Shown one piece after another: positions 15,774 through 25,037 of a DNA stretch of 64,000 bases. Both the position numbers and the translations under genes were made by a program. Below the pieces are notes generated by a model that was not told the origin of the DNA, made no database searches, and saw nothing but the letters and a program-made list of their open reading frames with translations. The first letter of the stretch is position 1; every line of letters begins with the position of its first letter. The stretch lies in the NCBI GenBank assembly GCA_041390865.1, contig JAWKPC010000004.1:186001-250000 (forward strand), written 5' to 3'. Origin of the DNA: JAUIIK01 sp041390865 (lineage in GTDB: Bacteria; Chloroflexota; Chloroflexia; Thermomicrobiales; CFX8).

Positions 15774-17582
15774 CTACTGATACGGGTGCCGGCAACCTTC
15801 CTCGTCGGGCAGCAGCGGCCGGACATGGAGGATGTACTGCTCGCCATCGCTCGTCCAGCGGGTGATCGTCGTCGCATCGCCCAGCAGCGACATGACGTCG
15901 GCGAATTCCTGCCCCTCTAGGGCGAAGCATCGGGCCATGTCGAGCAGGTTATACGGCTCGCCGAGTTCGGCAAGCGGCGCCTCCAGCGGCCACTCGATCT
16001 CGTTCGGCTGAACGTCCTCTTCAGCGGGGCGGACATCAGCCGGCTGGGAGACGATCTGGAGACGGTCGACCGGGTACTCGTCGGTGGCATCCTGGAAGAC
16101 ATCTTCCGGCAACCAGCCGCGCAGGTTGGACAACTTCCCTACGAACTCGTCAAAGCGTGCCCGGAACTCGACCTCCTCATCGGAGACCATGTCACCGACA
16201 TCGAACATCCCCGGCGCGTAGACCGACACGACATGCGTCTCGCCCTTCGCGTTGATCGTCAGGACACCGGTATGAGCGTCGGCCACGGAGCGGGTGAGTC
16301 CGTCCCAGGTTTGCTCGCCCTGAAGGAGACCGGCCGAGTCAGCCTCGGACAGCAGCATCTGGACGCCTTCCTCGGTCAGCTTCTCGACCGCAAGGGCAGG
16401 CAAGGCTGGCGGCGGGTAGATCGCGATCTGCGCCCCTTCGGAGATCATCCGTCCTGCACCGTAGAGCGAATGGACCGGCATGCTGGTAACCAGCCACTCG
16501 AGCGGCACGAATCCGCCGGTCAGCTCGTATCGCAGGACCAGATCATCCTCGCCGGTCGGATAGTCGATATCCCCACCGGTCTGCGGATCATTACCCGGCT
16601 CGAAGGAGCTCTCGCAGCCTTCCTCGCCGGGCAGCAGCGGCCGGTTGATCAGGTAGGCAGCCTCTTCGAGGTGCTCCCAGCGCGTCAGAATATTGGCCTC
16701 CCGAAGGGCTTCGAGCATCCGGTCGAGATCGTCGCCTTCGAGTACGGCACAACGGGCATCGTGCCCCGGCAGGTTGAATGGTTCGCCCAGCGTTGACGGC
16801 GCCTCGTCGAGCGGCCAGGTCAGCGTCTGCGGCTCCATCTCGAAATCGTAGCCGGCCTCGTCCCAGGAATAGGTGACGATTTGCAGCCTCTCGGGGCTAT
16901 AGCGCGTCTCCTGCTCGGCGATGTGATCGGTCGGGAAGCCGGTCGGCGCGCCGGTCAGATAATTGAGCAGTTCGCGGAGTTGTCGCCGCGCCTCGGCTTC
17001 CTCCGCCGGTAGAGCGCTCTCATCGGTATCGAATTCAAGGGCATAGGCGGAGACGCGCACCGGATCCTGCCCCGACAGCCGGACAGTGAACACCGTATGA
17101 GCCGCGTCGGCGAGGATCGATGAGCTGGAATCAAACTCCTTGTCCCCATCTTCGAAGAGGCCGGTCTCGAGCACCTTCTCACCGACGGCCTGCATCCCGG
17201 CGCCCGACAGGGCCGTCACCAGCAGATTCGGCGCGGCCGGCTGGGGGAAGATCTCGGGAATCGGGCCCGGGTAGATCAGACGGCCATCATCATAGAGGGC
17301 CGTGAGCGGCGTCCGGCGGACGAGATCCTCAACGGCGAGGAATCCGCCTTCGTAGGCGACCTTGATGACCGGCTCATCGCCTTCGGCGGCAAAGATGGGC
17401 TCGGCTGCCGGCGTCGCCGTTGGCTGCGGCTCCGGGGTTGCTGTCGGATCATCGGAGCTCGCGCCACCATTCCCGGCAGGATCGTCGTCGGCTTCACCGC
17501 AAGCAGCCAGAATGGCTGTGGCGGCAAAAGCGGACCCTACCGCGAGTACCCTGCGACGGCTTAGCTTTACATCGTTCAACAT
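15774..17582 (-). CDS. Lipoprotein with two tandem ~260-residue repeats
   Basis: A 602-residue secreted lipoprotein. The N-terminus has twin arginines (SRRRVLAVGS), a hydrophobic stretch and the lipobox ILAAC, then a Thr/Pro/Glu linker. The rest is an internal duplication. Unit 1 (about 70-330) starts PVIKVAYEGGFLAVEDLV and unit 2 (about 345-602) starts LVLRYELTGGFVPLEWLV. Each continues with L...LYDDGR or LYGAGR, a Pro-rich IYPGP/IYPPP segment, and a WPL...LGEP segment, and each closes with RPLLPxEEGC. One cysteine per unit precedes the L.G acid segment (ARC.VLEG / ARCFALEG) and pairs plausibly with the EEGC cysteine. No enzyme motif seen; a binding or structural surface role is likely. Confidence 0.75.
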   Translation of the reverse strand: MLNDVKLSRRRVLAVGSAFAATAILAACGEADDDPAGNGGASSDDPTATPEPQPTATPAAEPIFAAEGDEPVIKVAYEGGFLAVEDLVRRTPLTALYDDGRLIYPGPIPEIFPQPAAPNLLVTALSGAGMQAVGEKVLETGLFEDGDKEFDSSSSILADAAHTVFTVRLSGQDPVRVSAYALEFDTDESALPAEEAEARRQLRELLNYLTGAPTGFPTDHIAEQETRYSPERLQIVTYSWDEAGYDFEMEPQTLTWPLDEAPSTLGEPFNLPGHDARCAVLEGDDLDRMLEALREANILTRWEHLEEAAYLINRPLLPGEEGCESSFEPGNDPQTGGDIDYPTGEDDLVLRYELTGGFVPLEWLVTSMPVHSLYGAGRMISEGAQIAIYPPPALPALAVEKLTEEGVQMLLSEADSAGLLQGEQTWDGLTRSVADAHTGVLTINAKGETHVVSVYAPGMFDVGDMVSDEEVEFRARFDEFVGKLSNLRGWLPEDVFQDATDEYPVDRLQIVSQPADVRPAEEDVQPNEIEWPLEAPLAELGEPYNLLDMARCFALEGQEFADVMSLLGDATTITRWTSDGEQYILHVRPLLPDEEGCRHPYQ

Positions 17583-17912
17583 CGAACAGTCCTCTCTTCG
17601 TTGATTGCATTCGATCCCGGCACCCGGCTCTCGCGGTGCTCATTTCGTAGACGACAGAGAGTCCGGGATTGTTCCATCGAGGAGGAATCGGGATCCTGGC
17701 GCAACAGGTTGGTGTCCTGGTGATGATTCGTCCCATGCTAATCAGGCCGCCGGCAATTCAATTTATGATTGTCCGGGGCGCTCCAGAGCGCCGGTCTTGC
17801 TGCCCGGACCGCTGAGAGTAGGACCATCGTCACTGTGACGAACAGGACCAGCAGACTAGGCTACAGTGATGGACGTTTGGCTCTTGATGGAAACGCTTAA
17901 GGTGAGTAAATC
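17583..17912. other. 330-base divergent intergenic region
   Basis: It separates the leftward lipoprotein from the rightward GGDEF-EAL gene and must hold both promoters. Apart from the inverted repeat at 17827-17841 I see no further structure. Confidence 0.5.
17827..17841. promoter_or_regulatory. 15-bp inverted repeat upstream of the GGDEF-EAL gene
   Basis: TCGTCACTGTGACGA has perfect 7-bp arms around a single T. It lies 72 bases before the GTG at 17913 and is a plausible dimer-binding site. Confidence 0.35.
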
Positions 17913-20018
17913 GTGCTGACGGGGGACGTTTTGGGGGAGGTCCGCTCGGCGCTGAACCAGGCGCTGGATCGTGAATCGCGACTGGAACAAGTCGTCGAAA
18001 CGCTTCCGGAGGCGATCTATATAACTTCGGTCGAAGGAACGATCCAGACCTGGAATCCTGCGTCCGAAGCCATGTTCGGCTACCGGGCGGACGAGATCCT
18101 CGGGCTGCATGTCTCGCTGCTGGGACCATCGGGCAACGGCAAGCGCATACGCACGATCCTCGCGACCATCGTGGCCGGCGGTCAGATCGCTCCCTTCGAA
18201 TCGGTTCACCTGATCAGCAATGGCAGCGAGATCGCTACCCTCGACGCAGCGTCGGCAATCCACGACGTCGCGGGCAACGTCACCGCCGTCGTCTGGAGCA
18301 GCCGCAACATCGATGAGGTCAAGCGCCTCGAACGAATCGTCTGGGAAGAGAAAGAGCGCACCGAAGCCGCCTTCGATCTTGTCTCCGACGCTGTCTTCAT
18401 GACCGACGAGAGCGGCCACATCACCTATCTCAACGCCTCCGCGAAGCAGATCACCGGCTGGTCGATCGCCGAGGCGCACGGCAAATCGATCGATGTCGTC
18501 GCGCCGCTCGAGCACGAAGAAAGCCGGGAACCGGTCGGCTCACCGGCCCGAACCGTGTTGCGTAGCGGCGAGGCGGTCGAAGCGGGATTCCACAACGTCG
18601 TCATCCGGCGGGACGGCGTGGCGTTTCCGGTCGAAGACGCGGCCGCGCCCATCGTCGCCCGCGACGGCTCGACTGCCGGAGCGGTGCTCGTGCTTCGCCC
18701 GGTCGGCCGCAAGACGCCGCTAGCGGCAGCGACAAACTACACCGTCATCGAGGACCCCGCGACCGGCGAACTGGGCCGGCGCGAATTGGAGCACCGTCTG
18801 GAGCAGGCGCTCCTGACAGCCGGAAGAGACAACACCTGTCACGCGCTCCTCACCCTCAAGGTTCAACGGTACGACGATTTCGTCAACCGCTACGGTCAGG
18901 TCGCGGGCACCGAACTTCTCCGCCAGATCGCGATCATGCTTCGCACCCAGATCCGGGACATGGACCCGCTCGCCAGGATCCAGCGCGGAGAGTACGCGGT
19001 ACTCCTCCAGCATTGCCCGCTGGAACAGGGAGAGCGCATCGCCCAGCAAGCGCGGCGCATCCTCCGCAACTTCCCGTTCCAATGGGAGGGCACGACCCAC
19101 GAGATCGTCGTCCAGTTCGGCGTCATTCCGGTCACCTCCGATAGCGGCAATGTGGCCCGGATCCTTCAGATCGCCGATGTCGCCTGCCAGATGGCGGACA
19201 CCGACGGCATCGATCTCGTTCACGTCCTTGACGTCGGTGACATCAACCGCGCCATGTCCAGCCGGCGCTGGGACCGCACCCGCCAGGTCGAACGAGCGTT
19301 CGATGAGGATCGATTCCGGCTCTACGGCCAGTCGATCCGCCCTCTAGTGCGGGACGGCGGCTATGGAGAGCAGGTCGAACTGCTGGTTCACATGCTGGAC
19401 GACATCGGAGATATTGTCGGTCCGAACATCTTTCTACCGGCAGCGGAGCGGCTGCATCTCTCGGAGAAGATCGACCGATGGGTTGTCCAGCGGGTCTTCG
19501 AGATGCTCGACGGCCGGCACCGCTCGGACATCGCGAGCTGGACGATCAACCTCTCGGAGGCGACAATCCTCGATCCGCACTTCCCGGCCTTCGTCAGGGA
19601 GCAGCTCCAGAACACCAGCACCCCGGCCCAGTCGATCTGTTTCGAGATCGACGAATCTATCGCGACCGAGCATATCGGCGCGACGCGGAAGCTCGTCGAG
19701 TCTCTCCGGGCGCTCGGTTATGCATTTTCCCTGAGCGGCTTCGGAGGCAGCCCGAACTCCTACGCCTACCTGCGGAACCTTCCGGTCGACTACCTCAAGA
19801 TCGACGGAATGCTCGTCCGCAATGTTGACGAAGATTCGATCGACCGGGCGATCATCGACGGTATCGTGAATGTCGCGCGGGTACTCGGGATTAGAACGAT
19901 CGCCAGCATGGTCGAAGACGAGGAATCTCTGGACATGCTCCGCATCCTCGGCGTCGATTACGTCCAGGGTTTCGCCGTCGCCGAGCCGCTCCCGATTCCG
20001 ATCATCCCGGGAACCTAG
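17913..20018 (+). CDS. PAS-PAS-GGDEF-EAL signalling protein with degenerate active sites
   Basis: A 701-residue cytoplasmic protein. PAS 1 (about 25-130) has WNPASEAMFGYRADEILG; PAS 2 (about 145-265) has TYLNASAKQITGWSIAEAHG. A GGDEF domain follows (about 285-440) and then an EAL domain (about 450-695). The GGDEF signature is replaced by QRGEY (ARIQRGEYAVLL). In the EAL domain the signature is VELLVHM, and the metal-binding DDFG is SGFG (SLSGFGGSPNSYAYL). LKIDG is kept. From family knowledge, loss of these residues abolishes cyclase and phosphodiesterase activity. The protein is therefore probably a PAS-controlled c-di-GMP/GTP sensor or scaffold, not an enzyme. Start GTG 17913 follows AAGGTGAG. 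Confidence 0.88.
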   Translation: MLTGDVLGEVRSALNQALDRESRLEQVVETLPEAIYITSVEGTIQTWNPASEAMFGYRADEILGLHVSLLGPSGNGKRIRTILATIVAGGQIAPFESVHLISNGSEIATLDAASAIHDVAGNVTAVVWSSRNIDEVKRLERIVWEEKERTEAAFDLVSDAVFMTDESGHITYLNASAKQITGWSIAEAHGKSIDVVAPLEHEESREPVGSPARTVLRSGEAVEAGFHNVVIRRDGVAFPVEDAAAPIVARDGSTAGAVLVLRPVGRKTPLAAATNYTVIEDPATGELGRRELEHRLEQALLTAGRDNTCHALLTLKVQRYDDFVNRYGQVAGTELLRQIAIMLRTQIRDMDPLARIQRGEYAVLLQHCPLEQGERIAQQARRILRNFPFQWEGTTHEIVVQFGVIPVTSDSGNVARILQIADVACQMADTDGIDLVHVLDVGDINRAMSSRRWDRTRQVERAFDEDRFRLYGQSIRPLVRDGGYGEQVELLVHMLDDIGDIVGPNIFLPAAERLHLSEKIDRWVVQRVFEMLDGRHRSDIASWTINLSEATILDPHFPAFVREQLQNTSTPAQSICFEIDESIATEHIGATRKLVESLRALGYAFSLSGFGGSPNSYAYLRNLPVDYLKIDGMLVRNVDEDSIDRAIIDGIVNVARVLGIRTIASMVEDEESLDMLRILGVDYVQGFAVAEPLPIPIIPGT

Positions 20019-20327
20019 ACTCCACCGACAGCTTTCCCTCTCGGAACCCATTGCCGATGTCAATACATCTGAAGACGGTGCCGCTGCCATCTACTTGACA
20101 GGCTCGCCGGCCAGCGCCGTGGGACGATCGTCGTTGCGACACGGTCCCGACCCCGAACCGTGCCGTTCCGAATGGTTTCGGGCAGATCGTGGAGGTCTGC
20201 GCATTGCCGGCTCGACGGCCTGGATCGCCGGCTTCAGCCTGAATCCAAGCCGTCGCAAGACCCTGCGGCACAACCCGTTTCATATCGGACTATGATGGGG
20301 ACGATTTACAAAGGAAAGGGATTGTCG
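20019..20327 (+). other. 309-base leader region before the NHL protein
   Basis: No gene seen. TATGAT at 20291 could be the -10 element, but I find no good -35. AAAGGAAAGGG just before the ATG is a strong ribosome site. Confidence 0.4.
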
Positions 20328-23063
20328 ATGACTCGACTCAAACCAGGGTTCATCCTGGTGTTCGTACCGTTGTTGCTCATTGCCGCCGGGGTGCTCCGGG
20401 CAACGGCAGTGGAGCCAGGCAACGAGTATTTCGAGGGGACCTGGGCGCGAACCGACCTGCCGGTATCCAACGGCGTTGAAAACCGAACGTGGATGTGGGG
20501 GCCGGAAGCCTACAGCACGCTCGGCGTCGAATCGTACGTCCAATCACCGAACGGACAGCGGGAAGTCCAGTACTTCGAAAAGGCCCGGATGGAGATCACC
20601 CAACCCGGCGATGACTCGAACAGTGTCTGGTACGTCACGAACGGTCTGCTCGTCGTCGAACTGATGACCGGCCGTTTGCAGCTCGGCGACAATACGTTCG
20701 AGCAGCGCAGCCCGGCCGTCGTCAACGTCGCCGGCGATGCAGATGATCCGAACGGCCCGACCTACGCCGGTATGGCCCCGTTGCGCAGCGCGCCCCCGCT
20801 TGGCCTGGGAACCACGATCACCCAGCGCGTGAGCCGCTCCGGCAACGTGACGACGGACAGCAGCCTGTCCGCCTACGGCGTCACCGTCGGCCGCATCGAC
20901 GAGGTCACCAACCACGCAATCGCTAGCCCGTTCTGGACGTTCATGAACTCCAGCGGGACGGTCTACAGTAGCGGTCAGTATGTGACCGACGCCCTATTCG
21001 AGAACGCCTACTTCGCGACCGGCCGGCCGATCATCGAGCCGTACTGGGCCCTGGTTCGAGTCGGCGGCGTTGAACGAGAGGTGCTGACCCAGTGCTTCGA
21101 GCGCCGGTGCCTGACCTACACGCCCGACAACCAGCCGGGTTGGCAGGTCGAGGCCGGCAACGTCGGCATTCATTACTACAACTGGCGATATGGCTCCGAC
21201 AACGGTTCGCCTACCGCAACGGCGACCGGCAGCCCAACAGTGACGAGCGAGCCCAGCGCAAGCCCGTCAGCTTCGACGACGCCGAGTGCAAGCCCCACGA
21301 TCACCGTGACGGAAACCGTCACTGCTACCGAAACCGTCACCGTCGAACCGAGCCCATCGGCCACGGTCGAGCCCGAGGGACCGTTCGACCCGATCGAGAC
21401 CTGTGGCGGGCCGTTCGTGCCGAATGTTCCCGAGGGCATCGCCGTGGCTCCGGACGGCAGCGTCTATGTCGCCGACACCGGCAACCATCAGATCTACAAG
21501 CTCTCGTCCAGTGGCGATAGCCTGATGTACTGGGGAGGCTGGGGCTCGGAGAACGGCTACTTCGCCTATCCGAAGGGCGTCGAGGTCGATTCCTCCGGCA
21601 ACGTCTATGTCGCCGACTATGGCAACGACCGGGTTCAGGTCTTCAGCTCCAGCGGCGTCTACCTGCGAAGCTGGGGCACGAGCGGTTCGGGACCGGGGCA
21701 GTTCGACGGGCCGTCCGACATCGCGATCTACGGCGACTACGCCTACATCACGGATTCCCACAACGATCGAGTTCAGGAATTCTCGCTGCAAGGCCAATAC
21801 GTGGATTCCTGGGGCAGTTCAGGAAGCGGCCAGGGACAGTTCGACGGCCCGCTCGGTATCGAGACCTCGTCGACGGGAGAGGCGATCTACGTCGTCGATT
21901 CCGGGAACAGCCGCATTCAACGCTTCGACACGAACTACGCATACGCCGGAGAGATCGGCACCAACGGGGCGGGCGCAGGCCAGTTCCTCTGGCCTTCCGG
22001 CCTCGCCGTCGACCCGGTAACGGACGATGTCTACGTCAGCGACCGGACGCGGAACGATGTCCAGGTCTTCAACGTGTCCGGCAGCTACCTCCAGACGTTC
22101 GGCGCAACAGGCACCGGTCCCGGCCAGTTCCTGAACCCTGCAGCCATCGGCGTCGGTGATGGCGCCAGCATCTGGGTCGCGGACACCGGCAACATGCGCG
22201 CTCAGCACTGGGCCGAAGATGGGCCGGGCATCGCCTACCAGACATCCTGGCAAGAAGCGTCGACCGGAGGCTTCAGCATGCCGGAGGATGTCGCCGTCGA
22301 CGCAAACAGCTACAGCTACGTCGTCGACAGCGCCAGCCATCGGGTCACCAGATTCGTCGCGGACTGCGACTATGACCGCTACTGGGGCGGCTACGGCAAC
22401 GGCAATGGCGAGTACGACACACCGGTTGCCGTCAGGGTGAGCCCGGACAACCTGATCTACGTCGTCGATCAGGGCAACGACCGGATTCAGGCCACATCGA
22501 ACATCGGCTCGTATGTCCGCGAATGGGGCGAATACGGCAGCGGTCCCGGCCAGTTCGACATGCCGACGGATCTGGCGTTCGGCCCGGACGGCGACGTCTA
22601 CGTCGTCGATTCCGGGAACGATCGTATCCAGGTCTTCTCGAATGTCGGTGTCTATCTCGGGAGCTGGGGGACGACCGGCGCCGGCCCGGGCCAGTTCGAC
22701 GATCCGCGGGACATCGTCGTCTGGAACAACCAGGTCTACGTGACCGACTACGGAAACGAGCGGGTCCAGATCTTCGATCTGAACGGCAGCTACGTCGGGC
22801 AGTTTGTCCCTCCATCGACCTATGAATGGCCGAAGCTGGTGGATATCGCCATCGATCCGGATGGCTACATCTACATCCAGAACGATCTCTGGTACTACGT
22901 CTACAGCTCCGGCGGCGCGTACCTGGACCGGTATCGGGCGCAGGATCAGTACGGTAACTACGTCGGCAACAATGGCCTGACATTTGGACCGGATGGCAAC
23001 ATGTACGTCGTGGACAGCCTGTACCCAGGACTCTACGTGTTCGACGTCGATCTCCTGCAATAG
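20328..23063 (+). CDS. Secreted NHL-repeat protein with Chloroflexi-type N-terminal module
   Basis: A 911-residue exported protein. A signal peptide (FILVFVPLLLIAAGVLRATA) precedes a ~270-residue module with WMWGPEAY, VQYFEKARMEIT, WYVTNGLLVVELMTGRLQLG, PFWTFMNSSGTVY, FATGRPIIEPYW and CFERRCLTYTPDN. A Ser/Thr/Pro/Val linker follows (about 290-350). From about 365 to the end are 12 NHL blades of the type GNVYVADYGNDRVQVF, enough for two six-bladed propellers. The same N-terminal module closes the secreted protease at 36790. NHL propellers bind ligands or partners at the cell surface. Start ATG 20328 chosen for AAAGGAAAGGG upstream. Two hairpins follow the gene. Confidence is high for architecture; function is unknown. 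Confidence 0.88.
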   Translation: MTRLKPGFILVFVPLLLIAAGVLRATAVEPGNEYFEGTWARTDLPVSNGVENRTWMWGPEAYSTLGVESYVQSPNGQREVQYFEKARMEITQPGDDSNSVWYVTNGLLVVELMTGRLQLGDNTFEQRSPAVVNVAGDADDPNGPTYAGMAPLRSAPPLGLGTTITQRVSRSGNVTTDSSLSAYGVTVGRIDEVTNHAIASPFWTFMNSSGTVYSSGQYVTDALFENAYFATGRPIIEPYWALVRVGGVEREVLTQCFERRCLTYTPDNQPGWQVEAGNVGIHYYNWRYGSDNGSPTATATGSPTVTSEPSASPSASTTPSASPTITVTETVTATETVTVEPSPSATVEPEGPFDPIETCGGPFVPNVPEGIAVAPDGSVYVADTGNHQIYKLSSSGDSLMYWGGWGSENGYFAYPKGVEVDSSGNVYVADYGNDRVQVFSSSGVYLRSWGTSGSGPGQFDGPSDIAIYGDYAYITDSHNDRVQEFSLQGQYVDSWGSSGSGQGQFDGPLGIETSSTGEAIYVVDSGNSRIQRFDTNYAYAGEIGTNGAGAGQFLWPSGLAVDPVTDDVYVSDRTRNDVQVFNVSGSYLQTFGATGTGPGQFLNPAAIGVGDGASIWVADTGNMRAQHWAEDGPGIAYQTSWQEASTGGFSMPEDVAVDANSYSYVVDSASHRVTRFVADCDYDRYWGGYGNGNGEYDTPVAVRVSPDNLIYVVDQGNDRIQATSNIGSYVREWGEYGSGPGQFDMPTDLAFGPDGDVYVVDSGNDRIQVFSNVGVYLGSWGTTGAGPGQFDDPRDIVVWNNQVYVTDYGNERVQIFDLNGSYVGQFVPPSTYEWPKLVDIAIDPDGYIYIQNDLWYYVYSSGGAYLDRYRAQDQYGNYVGNNGLTFGPDGNMYVVDSLYPGLYVFDVDLLQ

Positions 23064-23103
23064 CAGGAGGCAGGGCAGAGTGTCTCGCGCGGGACACCTG
23101 CCC
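23052..23103 (+). terminator. Two consecutive hairpins at the end of the NHL gene
   Basis: CTCCTGC/GCAGGAG with an AATA loop (23052-23069) spans the stop codon. GGGCAG-GTGTC (23073-23084) then pairs with GACAC-CTGCCC (23093-23103) with one mismatched position. TCTCTGTTTAA follows. Good terminator candidate. Confidence 0.7.
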
Positions 23104-23170
23104 TCTCTGTTTAACTCGGCTAAGATGCGCACTGCGAAGCGAGCTAGAGGATAGAAAGAGCGCTGCCGGT

Positions 23171-24241
23171 ATGGTCGAGTTCGACACTGACTTCCCGAGA
23201 ATCTCCGACGAGCATCTGAAGCAGTTCGTCATCGATATCTTCACCAGCTACAGGATCACGGGTAGGACGCAGAGATTTCCGCCGAGATCTGGTGGAATCC
23301 GATCTCCGAAGGCATCGACTCGCATGGCGTGCCGCGCATGGCGTTTTATGTCGACCGGCTACGCCAGGGCGGCTTCAACCTGGAAGCGGCTCGAGTCGTC
23401 CGAGTCGGCCGGGAGGCATCCGGTTCGACGCCAACAACGGCTTTCGAGGCCGCCGATGTCGTACCGGGCGATGGGCGCTGTATCGAAGGCGAAGGAATCC
23501 GGCGTCTGCCTGGCGACCGTCGGACACTCGAACCACTACGGCATCGCCGGGTACTACGCGACGATGGCGCTCGAGAAGCCGGCATGGCCGGCATCTCGAT
23601 GACCAACGCGACGCTTTCTCGTGCCGACCCACGGCAAGACGGCGCTGCTCTCGACCGCTCCGATCGCGGCCCGCATTCCCGGCTGGGGAGAAGACCCGTT
23701 CGTCCTCGACGGCGCGACGACCGCCGTCGCCTGGGGCAAGGTCGAGATCGCACGGCGCAACAAGAAGAGATCCCGAGGCGGTCGACGAAGAAGGCCGAAC
23801 CGTCACCGATCCGTTCGATGCCCGGGCGCTGATGCCGCTCGGCGGTGAGCAGGACACCAGTGTAGAAAGGCTACGGACTGTCGCTGATGGTCGAGTTCCT
23901 CTGCTCCCAGCTTTCGGCGTCGCTCTGGTCGCGCGACGTAACCGGCTCGCGTGTCGACAAGATCGTCCCGTCCGACACCAGCCATGCCTTCCTGGCGATC
24001 GACATCGCCTCGTTCCGCGACCTCGACGGAAGGTACAACGACAGCGCCGACGAGATGCTCCACAGCTTGCGCGAAGATCCAGGCGCCGGCCGAAGGCCAG
24101 ACCCGCGTCGTCGTCCCCGGCGATCCCGAGCGAGAGGCCACAAGACCGCATCGGAAGAACGCGGCATCCCGGTCCACCCCGAGGTCGTCGAGACCCTCCG
24201 GGAAGCTCGGCTCCGACGCCGGGGTCGAGGTGCCGTTCTAG
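23171..24241 (+). pseudogene. Ldh2-type malate/lactate dehydrogenase, heavily frameshifted
   Basis: Pieces in all three frames assemble into a member of the malate/L-lactate dehydrogenase (Ldh_2, YlbC-like) family of NAD(P)-dependent oxidoreductases. In order: LKQFVIDIFT, DSHGVPRMAFYVDRLRQGGF, SYRAMGAV, KAKESGVCLATVGHSNHYGI with the active-site histidine, GMAGISMTNAT, GKTALLSTAPIAARIPGWGE, FVLDGATTAVAWGKVEIARR, GLSLMVEFLCSQLSG and PVHPEVVETLREL. Order and spacing are normal, but I count about ten frame changes, so no product over ~100 residues is possible as written. Dense frame changes with conserved residues suggest uncorrected indels or very recent inactivation. Confidence 0.78.
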
Positions 24242-24280
24242 GAGTATCCTTGTAGCGAATCCACGGAAACTGGAGTCGCC

Positions 24281-24587
24281 ATGCGCGTTCGGAACCGCAT
24301 CGAGATGAACGACGACAGAAGCTGGCGGAGATCTGCCGACGCTACCGCGTGCGCGAGCTTGCCTTGTTCGGCTCGGTTCTGCGTGATGACTTCGAGAGTC
24401 GAGCGACATCGACGTGCTCGTCGAGTTCGAGTCTGACGCCCGGATCGGGTTCTTCGAACTTTCACGATTGCAGCGAGAACTCGCAACGATCATCGGTCGC
24501 GACGTGGACATCGTGCCCAAAGCTGGACTTAATCCGGTCATCCGCAAACCGGTCATCGATGCTGCCCAGATCATCTATGCGATCTGA
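24281..24587 (+). pseudogene. MNT-type nucleotidyltransferase antitoxin, frameshifted
   Basis: About 100 residues of a minimal nucleotidyltransferase. LALFGSVLRDDF and SDIDVLVEFE give the GSx10DxD catalytic motif; the C-terminal half ends IIGRDVDIVPKAGLNPVIRK and DAAQIIYAI. Two indels (near 24310 and 24400) split the frame. Proteins of this size pair with HEPN toxins (the MntA-HepT type), where the transferase adenylylates the toxin and neutralises it. The next gene is a HEPN protein that overlaps this stop by 11 bases, as expected for such an operon. Confidence 0.7.
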
Positions 24588-24980
24588 TGAACTCTATATC
24601 AGAGATATATCGGAGGCCTGCCGCGATATTCGAGCATTTCTCAGCGAGTACGACTTCGCCCGGTTCTCCACGGATCGGGTTATGCAGCGGGCCATTCTGC
24701 AAGAAGCCTTGACCGAGATCGGTGAAGCGGCAAACCAGGTCTCGCCGGAGTTGAAGACGATATCCGGAGTCCGTGGGACGACGTACGTGCATTCGGAATT
24801 TCGCGGTTCATCGGTACTTCGCGGTCGTCTGGAGCATTGTCTACGGCGACCCACAACATCGTTGAACTTCATCCTCAGATCGAGGAACTCATCGCGGCGG
24901 AATTCACGAGACAACTAACCACTAAGACCTCCTCTCTATTGGGCAATCGTGGCTGTCAAGCCATCGCTCAGCCGATGTGA
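24577..24980 (+). pseudogene. HEPN (HepT-like) toxin, frameshifted
   Basis: The intact first part (24577 to about 24765) reads MRSDELYIRDISEACRDIRA and QRAILQEALTEIGEAANQVS, typical of HepT. After indels near 24768 and 24797 the DNA still codes for RAFRNFAVHRYFAVVWSIV, containing the R-x4-H RNase motif. A further shift near 24860 gives VELHPQIEELIAAEF to the stop at 24980. It overlaps the MNT gene by 11 bases. Both partners are damaged, so the module is either dead or read with indel errors. Confidence 0.68.
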
Positions 24981-25037
24981 GTGTCTGCCAGCCTCCGCGT
25001 ACAATCTCAGGATCAATGGCCTACAGGACGGAGAAAA

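Noticed and set aside
21819..23132. A 437-codon minus-strand frame across the NHL repeats
   Set aside because: Its repeats are the antisense of NHL blades; the plus-strand protein has a signal peptide, ribosome site and terminator.
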